Part shown: in pieces, positions 8,595 through 16,347 of the stretch
How positions within the stretch are numbered: position 1 is the stretch's first letter
Layout: every line of letters starts with the position of its first letter
From: Mesorhizobium sp. WSM3860
GTDB taxonomy: Bacteria > Pseudomonadota > Alphaproteobacteria > Rhizobiales > Rhizobiaceae
Length of the DNA stretch: 64,000 nucleotides
Assembly (NCBI RefSeq): GCF_002294995.1
Contig: NZ_NSGF01000002.1
Location: 124,001-188,000, forward strand
Direction of reading: 5' to 3'
Made by a program: the position numbers and the translations under genes
The notes under the pieces: model-generated
What the model saw: only the letters and a program-made list of their open reading frames with translations
Databases searched by the model: none
What the model was told of the DNA's origin: nothing

Positions 8595-9515
8595 ATGGCC
8601 TATCTCGACAATATCGCCGTCTTCGTCCGCGTCGTCGAGCTCGGCAATCTCTCGGCGGCCGGGCGCGACATGCGCATCTCGCCGGCGGTCGCCTCCAACC
8701 GCATCAAGGAGTTGGAGAAGCACCTCGGCGTGCGGCTGTTCAACCGCACCACGAGGCAGCTGATGCCGACCGAGCACGGCACGGTGTTCTACACCGGCGC
8801 CAAGCAGGTGCTGGACGCGATCATCGAGGCGGAGGCCGCGGTCGCAGCACTCTCCGGCCAACCGCGCGGCACGATCAAGGTGACGGCGCCGCTCGGCCTC
8901 GGCCGGCGGCTGATCGCCTCGGGCATCCCGGATTTCCACGACAAATACCCCGATATCGAGGTGCGGCTGAGACTCTCCGACCACAATGTCGACATCATGA
9001 AGGAAGGCATCGACGTCGCCTTCCGGCTCGGCATCATCGAAGATTCCAGCCTACGGATGCGCGGCATCATGGAATGCGAGCGCGTGCTGGTGGCGGCGCC
9101 GAAATACCTCGAGGCGCGCGGCGAGCCGTCCGAGCCGCAGGAGCTGATCGGCAAGAAACATGACTGCCTGATGCTGCGCTATTCCGGCACCCGCGAATAT
9201 GTCTGGACGCTGCAGACGCCAAACGGTCCGCAGAAATTCGAGGTGCATGGACCCTACGACACCGACGATGGCGATGTGCTGACAGGCTGGGCCCTGTCGG
9301 GGCGCGGCATCATCAACAAGCCGCGCTTCGAGGTCGAGCCGTTCATCCGCGACCAACGGCTGAAAGTGATCCTGGCCAAGACGCCACCGACGCCGGTGCA
9401 GTTCGCCGCCGTCTATCCGCACAAGAAACTGCAGGATCCGAAGGTGCGGCTGCTGCTCGACTTCATGGCCGATCGCTGCCAGCGGCTGATCAAGGACATT
9501 CTTGCCGGCAAGTAG
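8595..9515 (+). CDS. LysR family transcriptional regulator
   Basis: 306-residue LysR-type regulator. The winged HTH is at residues about 2-60 ('NIAVFVRVVELGNLSAAGRD', then 'SPAVASNRIKELEKHLGVRLFNRTTR'). The effector-binding domain follows from about residue 90 ('GTIKVTAPLGLGRRLIA', 'YPDIEVRLRLSDHNVDIMKEGIDVAFRLG' in its two halves). The overall pattern is that of the large CrgA-like subgroup, which gives little clue to the ligand. It is divergent from puuD-guaD across about 150 bp, so control of that purine unit is the simplest idea, but this is inference. It converges with the phzF-like gene. Confidence 0.9.
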   Translation: MAYLDNIAVFVRVVELGNLSAAGRDMRISPAVASNRIKELEKHLGVRLFNRTTRQLMPTEHGTVFYTGAKQVLDAIIEAEAAVAALSGQPRGTIKVTAPLGLGRRLIASGIPDFHDKYPDIEVRLRLSDHNVDIMKEGIDVAFRLGIIEDSSLRMRGIMECERVLVAAPKYLEARGEPSEPQELIGKKHDCLMLRYSGTREYVWTLQTPNGPQKFEVHGPYDTDDGDVLTGWALSGRGIINKPRFEVEPFIRDQRLKVILAKTPPTPVQFAAVYPHKKLQDPKVRLLLDFMADRCQRLIKDILAGK

Positions 9516-9552
9516 AGCTGGCGGGCACGCGCCTTCGCGCGGGTGACCACCC

Positions 9553-10125
9553 TCAGCCGGCGTCCATCAGGCGGGCCGTCCCGGATACCCGGATCGAGGC
9601 GCCGAGCGTGGGTGGAATATCGGCATGCAGCCGCGAGCGCATGCCCATGTCCTCGCCCTGAACGATGTCGATCGCGCCGCCATGCGGCCAGTCAATGTCG
9701 CGCAGATAGCCGGCAAAGGCGGCGGTGGCAGCGCCGGTCGCCGGATCTTCGTAGACGCCGCCGGAAGCGGAGGGATTGCGCGTGTGGAAGAGGGCGGCAA
9801 AGTTGGTGCCGTCGCGGAATCCTTCGACGGTTATGGCGGCCTGGTTCAGGAGCAGCTTGAAAATTCCGTCGCCGAAATTTCTGACGAGCGCCGCGCCCAG
9901 CGCGATGGTGGCGTGGCCGCAGAACGGCACTTCCGATTCGGGCGAAAAGTAGCGGACGCGCCAGCCATCGCCTTCACGTGCGGCAAAAGCGGTCTCCGAA
10001 AAGCCGACTTCTGCAGCGACGCGCTGCATGTCTGCGGCATCGGGCAGAACCTCGCCGATCACCACGCCGGCCGGGTTGCCGCCGGTGTTGCCGTCCGAAA
10101 ACGCCGCTATGCGCAAAACATCCAT
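9553..10125 (-). CDS. PhzF-like isomerase with a central deletion
   Basis: 190-residue member of the PhzF / YddE family (diaminopimelate epimerase fold). The N-terminal part is normal: 'IAAFSDGNTGGNPAGVVIG', 'GFSETAFA' (the conserved catalytic Glu region) and 'YFSPESEVPFCGHATIALG'. The C-terminal part is also normal: 'SASGGVYEDPATGAATAAFAGYL' (in two blocks), 'IVQGEDMG' and 'IRVSGTARLM'. Family members are usually about 260-300 residues; here 'AITVEGFRDGTNFAAL' runs almost directly into 'FHTRNPSASGGVYEDP', so roughly 90-100 central residues are missing without loss of frame. The protein may be a folded-but-inactive remnant or may have a reduced second lobe. Convergent with the LysR gene. Confidence 0.75.
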   Translation of the reverse strand: MDVLRIAAFSDGNTGGNPAGVVIGEVLPDAADMQRVAAEVGFSETAFAAREGDGWRVRYFSPESEVPFCGHATIALGAALVRNFGDGIFKLLLNQAAITVEGFRDGTNFAALFHTRNPSASGGVYEDPATGAATAAFAGYLRDIDWPHGGAIDIVQGEDMGMRSRLHADIPPTLGASIRVSGTARLMDAG

Positions 10126-10374
10126 GTCGCTCGTTCCGTGTTCGTCGTTCAGTGTTCGTCAGGCGTGCAGAAAACACGGTTCAACCCGGTTTGGGAAACG
10201 AAGAAAGCGACGAGCAGCTGTGAGCATCAGTCATACCTTCGCCAGCTGTGCGCCCCTCGATCCGATGCGGAACGAAACCCGCTCCATCGCCGTTCTGGCG
10301 ATTGGCGGCTGCACGGCCGCCCTCCGAGACCAGTCCCCAGCTTTCACAGCGACCCAGCGCCACAGGAGCCAACC

Positions 10375-10863
10375 ATGGACGCCATTGTCACCAAGAACGA
10401 CCTCAAATCCGACGCCAAGAAGGAATCGATCGATCTTCTCAATGCCAGGCTTGCCGATGCCATCGACCTGGCGCTGGTCACCAAGCAAGCGCACTGGAAC
10501 CTCAAGGGACCGCAGTTCATCGCCATCCACGAGATGCTCGACGAGTTCCGCGAGGAGATTGACGGCCATGTCGACATCATCGCAGAACGTGCCGTGCAGC
10601 TCGGCGGCACCGCGCACGGCACCTCGCAGGACGTGTCGAGGGCAACGAAGCTACAGCCCTATCCGACCGACATCCACAAGACCAAGGATCATCTGGCGGC
10701 GCTGATCGACCGCTATGCCACGGCTGCCAGGCTGGCGCGTGAGGCGATCGACGAGGCGGACGACGCCGGCGATGCCGACACCGCCGACATTTTTACCGCC
10801 TACTCGCGTTCGCTCGACAAATTGCTGTGGTTCCTCGAAGCGCACACGCAGGAAAAGGAATAG
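10375..10863 (+). CDS. dps: Dps ferritin-like DNA-protection protein
   Basis: 162-residue Dps family protein, a dodecameric ferritin-like shell that oxidises and stores iron and protects DNA under starvation and oxidative stress. Ferroxidase residues are visible in 'KQAHWNLKGPQFIAIHEM' (His and His/Asp region), 'LDEFREEIDGHVDIIAERAVQLGG' read in two halves (Asp and Glu ligands), and the C-terminal helix 'DIFTAYSRSLDKLLWFLEAH'. The N-terminal tail is short and has several Lys. ATG 10375 is preceded by AGGAG at good spacing; the longer in-frame extension upstream is antisense to the phzF-like gene. Followed by a 27-bp palindrome. Confidence 0.95.
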   Translation: MDAIVTKNDLKSDAKKESIDLLNARLADAIDLALVTKQAHWNLKGPQFIAIHEMLDEFREEIDGHVDIIAERAVQLGGTAHGTSQDVSRATKLQPYPTDIHKTKDHLAALIDRYATAARLAREAIDEADDAGDADTADIFTAYSRSLDKLLWFLEAHTQEKE

Positions 10864-10881
10864 CCTGCTAGGCGTTCCTCC

Positions 10882-10908
10882 GATGGCCGGCTGAATCAGC
10901 CGGCCATC
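10882..10908. terminator. Rho-independent-type hairpin shared by dps and xdhC 3' ends
   Basis: Perfect 13-bp inverted repeat (GATGGCCGGCTGA and its complement) around a single central base, followed on the plus strand by CGCCTTTTC. It lies 18 bp after the dps stop and overlaps the last codons and stop of the convergent xdhC, so it can fold in both transcripts. The T-run is only four bases, hence moderate confidence. Confidence 0.6.
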
Positions 10909-11891
10909 GCCTTTTCGGGCGCGGCCGAAGCCTGGGCCGCATGCGACGCCAGCGCCGTCATGATCTCGGCGGCGGCGAGCGCGGCGATCACCGGCGGGCG
11001 CTTGTCCTTCACGGTATTGCCGCCGATCGGCGAGACGAGGCGGTGGAACTGCGCCTCGCTGCCCTCGTCGGACTTCAGGAACCAGTTCTTGAAGGTCGCC
11101 TTCTTGGTCTTCGAGCCGATCATGCCGACATAGGCGGCGTCCTCGCGCTTCAGCGCCTCGGCGACGATCAGGAAATCGAGCGCATGGTCATGGGTGAGGA
11201 TGACGAAGGCCGATCCCGCCGGGGCTTCGCGCACCACCGCTTCGGGCATCGGCGTCAGCCGCGTCTCAACCGTTTCCGGCATGCCTTCCAGCGCGTCGGC
11301 CCGGGTCTCGACGACTTCCACATGAATGGGCAGCGGCGCCAACGACGCGGCCAGCGCCTGGCCGACATGGCCGCCGCCGAAGACATAGACATGCGGCAGA
11401 TGCGCCTCCTCGGCCTCGGCCTTGGCAATCAGTTCCTGTTCGATCGTAGCGTCAACCAGGCGGATCAGCACCTCGACACGGCCGCCGCAGCACTGGCCGA
11501 TTTCAGGACCCAATGGGACATCTAAGGTCGCGCGGATTTCGTCGACCTCGATGCGGGCTTCCCTCCCCCTCGAGGGGAGGGTGGCGGCGGAGCCGCCGGG
11601 CGGGGTCGCCGCGGCAGTGCTCGGCGCTCTCGGGGTGCCTTCTGAGAGCACCCCCTCTGGCCGCTTCGCGGCCATCTCCCCCTCAAGGGGGGAGATAAGC
11701 TGCCGCGCCTTGTCGATCGCCATGAATTCAAGCTGGCCGCCGCCGATGGTGCCGAAAATCGCCGATAACGAGACGAGCATGAAGGCGCCGGCCTCGCGCG
11801 GGGCGGAGCCCTTCGTCGCCGCGACCTCTACGAACGCGACCCGGCCGCCCTGGCCGAGAAATCCCTTCAGGCTTTGCGCTTTCGAGTTCAT
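10896..11891 (-). CDS. xdhC: Xanthine dehydrogenase accessory protein XdhC, with repeat-encoded insert
   Basis: 331-residue XdhC, the chaperone that delivers sulfurated molybdenum cofactor to the XdhB subunit. The N-terminal XdhC/CoxI domain shows 'VAFVEVAATKGSAPREAGAFMLVS' (split by residue 25) and 'GTIGGGQLEF'; the C-terminal Rossmann domain shows 'HVYVFGGGHVGQALAASLAP', 'VILTHDHALDF' and 'YVGMIGSKTKKA'. Residues about 67-110 ('SPLEGEM...LPSRGRE') do not belong to the family: they are the in-frame translation of a palindromic repeat at 11561-11697 and make the protein about 45 residues longer than usual. I prefer ATG 11891; starts at 11900 and GTG 11906 are possible. Downstream of xdhB by 52 bp. 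Confidence 0.9.
   Translation of the reverse strand: MNSKAQSLKGFLGQGGRVAFVEVAATKGSAPREAGAFMLVSLSAIFGTIGGGQLEFMAIDKARQLISPLEGEMAAKRPEGVLSEGTPRAPSTAAATPPGGSAATLPSRGREARIEVDEIRATLDVPLGPEIGQCCGGRVEVLIRLVDATIEQELIAKAEAEEAHLPHVYVFGGGHVGQALAASLAPLPIHVEVVETRADALEGMPETVETRLTPMPEAVVREAPAGSAFVILTHDHALDFLIVAEALKREDAAYVGMIGSKTKKATFKNWFLKSDEGSEAQFHRLVSPIGGNTVKDKRPPVIAALAAAEIMTALASHAAQASAAPEKAMAG
11561..11697. repeat. Palindromic repeat element inside xdhC
   Basis: About 137 bp made of successive hairpins: CCCTCCCC...GGGGAGGG at the left, GGCGG...CCGCC next, CTGGCCGC...GCGGCCA, and TCTCCCC...GGGGAGA at the right. The CACCCCCTCTGGCC and TCTCCCCC motifs also occur in the intergenic repeats at 30917, 48634 and 59913, so this is a member of the same or a related family. 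It preserves the xdhC frame (44-46 codons). Confidence 0.8.
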
Positions 11892-11951
11892 CGTCTGCAT
11901 TTCCACCCAGGAAATATAGCGTTTCGTGCCCGAATTTCACGTTTTGGCCCG

Positions 11952-14315
11952 TTAGGCCGGCTTTGCGGCTTCCCGCTTCAGCCTTTCGAGCGCCATCAGC
12001 ACCCGTTCCGGCGTCGCCGGGGCATCGAGTCGCGGGCAGATCTTGTGATCGGCGACACTCGCCACCGCGTCGGAGAGCGCATGCAGCACCGACATGCCGT
12101 GCGGCAGCGGTGGCTCGCCCACCGCCTTGGAGCGATGGATGGTCGGCTCGTAGGCCGACGACCAGTCGGTCAGCTTGACATTGAAGATCTTCGGCCGGTC
12201 GGAAGCGAGCGGGATCTTGTAGGTCGACGGCGCATGCGTGCGCAGCCGGCCGCTGTTGTCCCACCAAAGCTCTTCCGTCGTCAGCCACCCCATGCCCTGG
12301 ATGAAGCCGCCCTCGACCTGGCCGAGGTCGATCGCGCGGTTCAGCGAGCGGCCGGCATCGTGCAGGATGTCGGTGCGCTCGACGACATATTCGCCGGTCA
12401 GCGTGTCGACCGAGACTTCCGAGCAGGCCGCGCCATAGGCGTAGTAGTAGAAGGCATGGCCGCGGCCCTTGCTGCGGTCCCAATGGATCTTCGGCGTCTT
12501 GTAGAAGCCAGCCGCCGAGAGCTGAACGCGGTTCATGTAGGCTTGCTTGACCAGATCGCTGAAGGCGATTTCCTGGTTGCCGATGCGCACCCGGTTGGGC
12601 AGGAACACGACCTGGTCGAGCGGCACCTGGTATTTTTCGGCCGCGAAATCGGTCAGCCGCTTGCGGATCTGCCGGGCGGCATCCTGCGCCGCCATGCCGT
12701 TGAGGTCGGCGCCGGAAGATGCCGCCGTCGGCGAGGTGTTCGGCACCTTGGCTGTGGTGGTGGCGGTGATCTTGACCCGGTCGAGATCGATCTGGAATTC
12801 CTCGGCGACGACCTGCGCCACCTTGAGATGCAGGCCCTGGCCCATTTCGGTGCCGCCATGGTTCATATGCACCGAGCCGTCGGCATAGACATGCACCAGG
12901 GCGCCGGCCTGATTGGCCTCCGTCTTGGTGAAGGAAATGCCGAACTTGACCGGCGTCAGCGCCAGGCCGCGCTTGATGAAGCGGCTGTTGTTGTTGAAGG
13001 CGCTGATCTCGCGCCGCCGCCGCGCATAGTTGGCGCTTTCCTCCAGCTCCGCGACGATGCGGTGGATGATGTTGTCCTCGACCTTCTGGTGATAGGGCGT
13101 GAGGCAGCGTTCGCCGATCGCATCCATCGGGTCATAAAAATTCTGCTTGCGGATTTCGAGCGGGTCTTTGCCGACCGCGAAGGCTATTTCGTCGATGACG
13201 CGCTCCGCACCGACCATGCCTTGCGGACCGCCAAAGCCGCGGAACGCGGTGTTCGAGACCGTGTTGGTGAAAAGCGGTGCCGATTTCGCGTGCACCGCCG
13301 GATAGAAATAGGCGTTGTCGCAATGGAAGAGCGCCCGGTCGCCGACCGGACCGGACAGGTCGGCGGAGAAACCGCAGCGCAGCGCATAGGTGAAATCGAC
13401 GCCTAGGATATTGCCCTCGTCGTCGAAGCCGACCTCGTAGTCGATGGCGAAATCATGCCGCTTGCCGGTAGCGGTCATGTCCTCGTCGCGGTCGAGCCTG
13501 ATCTTCACCGCGCGCTTCAGCTTCTTGGCGGCAATGGCGGCTATGGCCGCGCACTGATTGGCCTGCGTCTCCTTGCCGCCGAAGCCGCCGCCCATGCGGC
13601 GCACCTCCACCGTCACCGCATGGCTCGGCACGCCGAGTGCATGGGCAACCAGATGCTGCGTCTCGCTCGGCCCCTGCGTCGAGGAATAGACGATCACCTC
13701 GTCGTCCTCGCCGGGGATCGCCAGCGAGACCTGGCCCTCGAGGTAGAAATGGTCCTGGCCGCCGAGCCACATGCGGTTCTTGATGCGGCGGGGTGCCGCC
13801 GCGATCGCCGCGGCCGCATCGCCGCGCTTCAGGATCAGCGGCGTGGTGACCTGCTTGTCCTCGACCGGATCGAGGTCCCAGATTTCGATGACGGCCGGAA
13901 GCTCGTCATATTCGATCCGGGCCAGGCGTGCCGCGCGGCGCGCCGCCTCGCGTGTCTCAGCTACCACGGCGAAGATCGGCTGGCCGTAGAATTGCACCTT
14001 GTGCTCGGCGAGCACCGGATCGTCCTGCATGTTGCTAGGCGAGACGTCGTTCTCGCCGGGCACGTCGGCACAGGTCAGCACATCGACGACGCCTGGCGCT
14101 GCGCGCACCGCCGACAGATCGATGCTCTTCAGCGTGCCGTGCGCGACCTTGGCGAGGCCAAGGCCGACATGCAGCGTGCCGGCAGGCTCGGGCATGTCGT
14201 CGATATAGACGGCGGCGCCGCTCACATGCTTGTGCGCGGAATCGTGCCGCTGCTCGGTGGCGACGCCGCCGACGATTTTTTCGGCCTTGAGGTTGGGAGT
14301 GGCGTGCTTGTTCAT
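11952..14315 (-). CDS. xdhB: Xanthine dehydrogenase, molybdopterin-binding subunit
   Basis: 787-residue catalytic subunit that oxidises hypoxanthine and xanthine to urate at a molybdenum cofactor. The N-terminal Ald_Xan_dh_C domain ('HVSGAAVYIDDMPEPAGTLH') is followed by the cofactor-binding domains with 'GQPIFAVVAE', 'FYLEGQVSLAIPGE', 'RRMGGGFGGKETQ' (molybdopterin Gln/Gly loop), 'RGFGGPQGM', 'HGGTEMGQGLHLKVAQV' and the C-terminal 'VEGGFIQGMGWLTTEEL', which contains the expected position of the active-site region; 'GEPPLPHGMSV' near the end carries the conserved Glu. Length is normal. The start codon overlaps the xdhA stop by one base (TGATG), so translation is coupled. Its cofactor is matured by XdhC downstream. 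Confidence 0.95.
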   Translation of the reverse strand: MNKHATPNLKAEKIVGGVATEQRHDSAHKHVSGAAVYIDDMPEPAGTLHVGLGLAKVAHGTLKSIDLSAVRAAPGVVDVLTCADVPGENDVSPSNMQDDPVLAEHKVQFYGQPIFAVVAETREAARRAARLARIEYDELPAVIEIWDLDPVEDKQVTTPLILKRGDAAAAIAAAPRRIKNRMWLGGQDHFYLEGQVSLAIPGEDDEVIVYSSTQGPSETQHLVAHALGVPSHAVTVEVRRMGGGFGGKETQANQCAAIAAIAAKKLKRAVKIRLDRDEDMTATGKRHDFAIDYEVGFDDEGNILGVDFTYALRCGFSADLSGPVGDRALFHCDNAYFYPAVHAKSAPLFTNTVSNTAFRGFGGPQGMVGAERVIDEIAFAVGKDPLEIRKQNFYDPMDAIGERCLTPYHQKVEDNIIHRIVAELEESANYARRRREISAFNNNSRFIKRGLALTPVKFGISFTKTEANQAGALVHVYADGSVHMNHGGTEMGQGLHLKVAQVVAEEFQIDLDRVKITATTTAKVPNTSPTAASSGADLNGMAAQDAARQIRKRLTDFAAEKYQVPLDQVVFLPNRVRIGNQEIAFSDLVKQAYMNRVQLSAAGFYKTPKIHWDRSKGRGHAFYYYAYGAACSEVSVDTLTGEYVVERTDILHDAGRSLNRAIDLGQVEGGFIQGMGWLTTEELWWDNSGRLRTHAPSTYKIPLASDRPKIFNVKLTDWSSAYEPTIHRSKAVGEPPLPHGMSVLHALSDAVASVADHKICPRLDAPATPERVLMALERLKREAAKPA

Positions 14316-15793
14316 CAGGCAGCCTCGCTGCGGGTCACTTGAAACGGCGCCCTGGTGCCCGTTGTTTCGACATAAAAGCGCAGCAAAAGATTCTTCGCCG
14401 CCAGCGCCCGATACTCGGCAGTTGCGCGCATATCGGTAATTGGCGTGAAGGCGCTGGCGTATTCGGCCATCGCGGCCTCGACACTCTCTTCGCTCCAGAC
14501 TTTGCCGATAAGGGCGGTTTCAACCGCAGCCGCCCGCTTCGGCGTCGGCGCCATGCCGCCATAGGCGATACGGATATCCGCCACGGTGCCGTCCTTGGCC
14601 TGGGTCAGATAGAAGGCGCCGAGGGTAGCGGTAATGTCCTCGTCGCGGCGCTTGGTGACCTTGTAGACGGCAAATTTCGTGCCCGTTGCCGGCACGGGCA
14701 CATGGACGGCCTCGACGAATTCGCCGGGCTGCCGATCCTGCTTGCCATAGGCAATGAAGAAGGTTTCGAGCGGGATCGTGCGGCGGGCGTTGCCCTTGCG
14801 GAGCGTTAGCTGCGAGCCGAGCGCGATCAGCGGCGGCGGCGTGTCGCCGATCGGCGAGCCGTTGGCGATGTTGCCGCCGATAGTGCCCATGTTGCGCACC
14901 TGCTCGCCGCCGATGCGGTCGACCAGCGGCCCCAAGGCCGGGATGCGCCTGGAAAGCATTTCGAAGGCTTCGCTGTAAGTCGCGCCGGCGCCGATCGTAA
15001 TCACGCCATCGGTCTCCGACATTGTGCGCAGGCCGTCGAGGCCGCCGATGAAGATCGCCGGCGAGATGTCGCGCATATGCTTGGTGACCCACAGCCCGAC
15101 ATCGGTCGAGCCGGCAACGATGGTGGCGCCAGGCTCCTTCTCGAGCACCGTGGCGAAATCGTCGACGTCAGCCGGCACGATCAGCCGCTGCTTACCCGAA
15201 CCGACCTCGACCCTGGCGCCGTCGTGCAAACCTTCCAGCCGCGCGGAAATGTCCTTGCGTTCCACAGCCAGCGGGTCCTTCGCCGCCTTGCCGTAGCTTG
15301 ATATGGCGCGCGCGGCGCGCATGATCGCCTCGTAGCCGGTACAGCGGCAGAGATTGCCCTGCAGCGCCTTCTCGATCGCCGCATCGGACGGGTTGGGCGT
15401 CTTCATCCACAGCGCATAGAGCGACATGACGAAGCCCGGCGTGCAGAAACCGCATTGCGAGCCATGGAAATCGACCAGCGCCTGCTGCACGGGGTGAAGC
15501 TGTTCGCCATTGCCGCGCAGATGCTCGACGGTGACGACATGGGTGCCGTCGAGCGAGCCCATGAAGCGGATGCAGGCATTGACGCTCTCATAGACCAGGC
15601 CCTCGGCCGACAGCTTGCCGACCAGCACCGTGCAGGCGCCGCAATCGCCCTCCGCGCAGCCTTCCTTGGTGCCGCGCAGCGAGCGGTTCAACCGCAGCCA
15701 GTCGAGCAGGGTCGCGTCGGGCGCGATGTCGTTCAGCGCGACATCGGCGCCGTTCAGGATGAAGCGTATCTGGTTACGGGTCTTGTCGGCCAT
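14315..15793 (-). CDS. xdhA: Xanthine dehydrogenase, FAD/2Fe-2S small subunit
   Basis: 492-residue electron-transfer subunit that carries electrons from the molybdenum site to NAD. N-terminal plant-type ferredoxin domain: 'CAEGDCGACTVLVG' with the first 2Fe-2S cysteines. Second 2Fe-2S domain: 'CGFCTPGFVMSLYALW' and 'LCRCTGYEAI'. FAD domain from about residue 200: 'ATIVAGSTDVGLWVTK', 'IGAGATYSEAF' and 'RNMGTIGGNIANGSPIGDTPP' (flavin loop, split), followed by the CO dehydrogenase flavoprotein C-terminal domain. All eight cluster cysteines appear present. It starts 3 bp after the uraH stop and overlaps xdhB by one base. Confidence 0.95.
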   Translation of the reverse strand: MADKTRNQIRFILNGADVALNDIAPDATLLDWLRLNRSLRGTKEGCAEGDCGACTVLVGKLSAEGLVYESVNACIRFMGSLDGTHVVTVEHLRGNGEQLHPVQQALVDFHGSQCGFCTPGFVMSLYALWMKTPNPSDAAIEKALQGNLCRCTGYEAIMRAARAISSYGKAAKDPLAVERKDISARLEGLHDGARVEVGSGKQRLIVPADVDDFATVLEKEPGATIVAGSTDVGLWVTKHMRDISPAIFIGGLDGLRTMSETDGVITIGAGATYSEAFEMLSRRIPALGPLVDRIGGEQVRNMGTIGGNIANGSPIGDTPPPLIALGSQLTLRKGNARRTIPLETFFIAYGKQDRQPGEFVEAVHVPVPATGTKFAVYKVTKRRDEDITATLGAFYLTQAKDGTVADIRIAYGGMAPTPKRAAAVETALIGKVWSEESVEAAMAEYASAFTPITDMRATAEYRALAAKNLLLRFYVETTGTRAPFQVTRSEAA

Positions 15794-15796
15794 GTC

Positions 15797-16171
15797 TCAG
15801 CTCCCGCGATAGGTCGAGTAGCCGTAGGGCGAGATCAAGAGCGGCACATGATAATGCCGCTCCTCCGCCATGCCGAAGCGGATCGGCACGGTATCGAGGA
15901 AAGCCGGCTGCGGCAGGCTGACGCCCTGCCCGCGCAGATAGTCGCCGGCGGCGAAAACCAACTCATACTCGCCGGTGCGGAACTCGGCGCCGGCGAGCAG
16001 CGGCGCGTCGCAGCGGCCATCGTCGTTGGTGGTGACCGTCTTCACATGCGCGCGGGCCTGGCCTTCGAGGCGGAAAAGCTCGATCGAGAGGCCCTTTGCC
16101 GGCCTGCCGGTCGCGGTATCGAGGACATGGGTCGTCAGACGCCCGCCATCGGCTTTCGAGGTTTCTGCCAC
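15797..16171 (-). CDS. uraH: 5-Hydroxyisourate hydrolase (transthyretin-like)
   Basis: 124-residue HIU hydrolase, which opens 5-hydroxyisourate to OHCU. It has both catalytic signatures: '[17 protein letters not shown]' near the N-terminus with the active-site His, and the terminal '[11 protein letters not shown]', whose YRGS tetrapeptide distinguishes hydrolases from true transthyretins. '[13 protein letters not shown]' carries the other conserved His. No signal peptide, so cytoplasmic. It is first in the uraH-xdhA-xdhB-xdhC unit and divergent from puuE-uraD across about 175 bp, where a shared divergent promoter region is likely. Confidence 0.95.
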   Translation of the reverse strand: MAETSKADGGRLTTHVLDTATGRPAKGLSIELFRLEGQARAHVKTVTTNDDGRCDAPLLAGAEFRTGEYELVFAAGDYLRGQGVSLPQPAFLDTVPIRFGMAEERHYHVPLLISPYGYSTYRGS

Positions 16172-16347
16172 TGGCCGCCTCCCATCCCAAGTAGTCGAAC
16201 GTTTTCAGATCAATTGTGCGCCAATTAAAGGCGATGCATAAGCCCCGGTCGAGCGGAGTGGGGCAAAAAGCACTTTCAAAAATTTTCGGGGGAATGCACG
16301 AGCACTCCTTTCGATATCTTCATCTCAACAGTCGGGCAGGAGCGATC

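Noticed and set aside
11874..13406. 510-codon open frame on the plus strand opposite xdhB
   Set aside because: It is antisense to a complete xdhB with clear motifs; long shadow frames are expected in high-GC DNA and its translation has no recognisable domain.
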